A DNA stretch of 64,000 nucleotides from CAJQQK01 sp049116495 (GTDB lineage: Bacteria; Pseudomonadota; Alphaproteobacteria; Rhizobiales; Hyphomicrobiaceae), in assembly GCA_049116495.1 (NCBI GenBank), contig JAGDYV010000029.1, positions 1 through 64,000 of the forward strand, in the 5' to 3' direction. The notes under the pieces were generated by a model that was given only the letters and a program-made list of their open reading frames with translations, had not been told where the DNA came from and made no database searches. The translations under genes were made by a program, and so were the position numbers. The first letter of the stretch is position 1; every line of letters begins with the position of its first letter. Shown here in pieces: positions 63,684 to 64,000 of this stretch.

Positions 63684-63809
63684 TGGCCGCACGCTTGGCA
63701 ATCTGAAAACGGAGTGTTAGACGGGCCAGCGCGAACTTGACGAGGTGAGCAACGCGATGTTCCGCACTCATCGACAATACGAAACCACCGTGCCTGGGAA
63801 CGACCTTGT

Positions 63810-63989
63810 ATGCACCAAGCCGAAAAGAACCGCCTTCTCAATTCGCCACTAAAGGTCGTTAATGTCGGCCTTGAAGGCTTCGCTCAGGAATTGAAGCAGC
63901 AGGATGTTGACGTTGTCCACGTTGATTGGAAGCCGCCTGCGGGCGGCAACACACGTCTGGCAAAACTTCTCTCCAAGCTCGGGACATAG
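63810..63989 (+). CDS. FdrA-domain-type small protein
   Basis: 59 residues (MHQAEKNRLLNSPLKVVNVG start, then FAQELKQQDVDVVHVDWKPP). It resembles the short FdrA domain proteins that precede fdrA/DUF1116 genes in purine/allantoin-type catabolic clusters. GGGAA lies before the ATG. A further ATG at 63995 suggests that the next gene of the cluster begins just at the window edge, but only a few bases are present. Confidence 0.65.
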   Translation: MHQAEKNRLLNSPLKVVNVGLEGFAQELKQQDVDVVHVDWKPPAGGNTRLAKLLSKLGT

Positions 63990-64000
63990 CGGCCATGGAG

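Overview
The window looks like chromosomal DNA of a free-living alphaproteobacterium, probably of the Rhizobiales/Rhodospirillales type. This is an inference from moderately high GC, dense catabolic operons, frequent GTG starts, a peptide-type ABC importer, a TctABC-type tripartite transporter and an EctB-type aminotransferase. I see no rRNA, tRNA, CRISPR array, transposase or phage gene. The region is accessory-metabolism rich, and a few loci stand out.

Layout. 0.4-7.2 kb: a sulfatase, a RidA-like protein, two DapA-superfamily lyases, a small secreted protein, a double-ACT protein and a 2-hydroxyacid dehydrogenase. 7.3-12.9 kb: a complete peptide/opine-type ABC importer with an intercistronic hairpin after the binding-protein gene. 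13.0-16.5 kb (minus strand): a BchE-like radical SAM/B12 protein, an accessory cis-prenyltransferase (UppS family), a winged-helix regulator and its membrane partner. Two near-identical 17-bp palindromes mark the promoters of the two units, so they look like one regulon. 16.7-21.1 kb: a ClpP-like membrane protein with a four-TM partner, a PhyH dioxygenase, and two small, very basic exported proteins converging on a terminator. 21.4-23.7 kb: a PAS-like protein, a GNAT-like protein broken by a frameshift at an A9 run, and an XRE regulator. 23.9-30.4 kb: gamma-glutamyltransferase, then an amidase / acyl-CoA ligase / MDR dehydrogenase / thioesterase set.

31.3-36.6 kb is the most notable locus. 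A two-gene operon encodes an EctB-type L-2,4-diaminobutyrate (Dab) aminotransferase and a 1345-residue membrane NRPS. The NRPS has the A-T-(six TM with three interleaved hexapeptide-repeat domains) layout of epsilon-poly-lysine synthetase (Pls). The simplest reading is a machine that makes and polymerises Dab, giving a cationic homopolymer (poly-Dab). A flavin monooxygenase is divergent from it.

39.3-50.7 kb: aldehyde dehydrogenase, DAO-type oxidase, polysaccharide-deacetylase-like enzyme, N-acyl-D-amino-acid deacylase, M20 peptidase, TauE/SafE exporter and a TctCBA transporter, consistent with salvage of acylated or gamma-glutamylated amines and amino acids. 50.7-59.3 kb: a dynamin-like GTPase operon with a novel partner protein, divergent from a TolA-like single-TM coiled-coil protein, then an internally shortened metallo-beta-lactamase protein and a DUF898/YjgN-M48 protease pair. 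59.3-64 kb: an aminotransferase, decayed hydantoinase and HpcH/HpaI-aldolase genes, a luciferase-like monooxygenase, a two-TM peptide, a quinone-oxidoreductase-like MDR enzyme, and a 59-residue FdrA-type protein at the edge.
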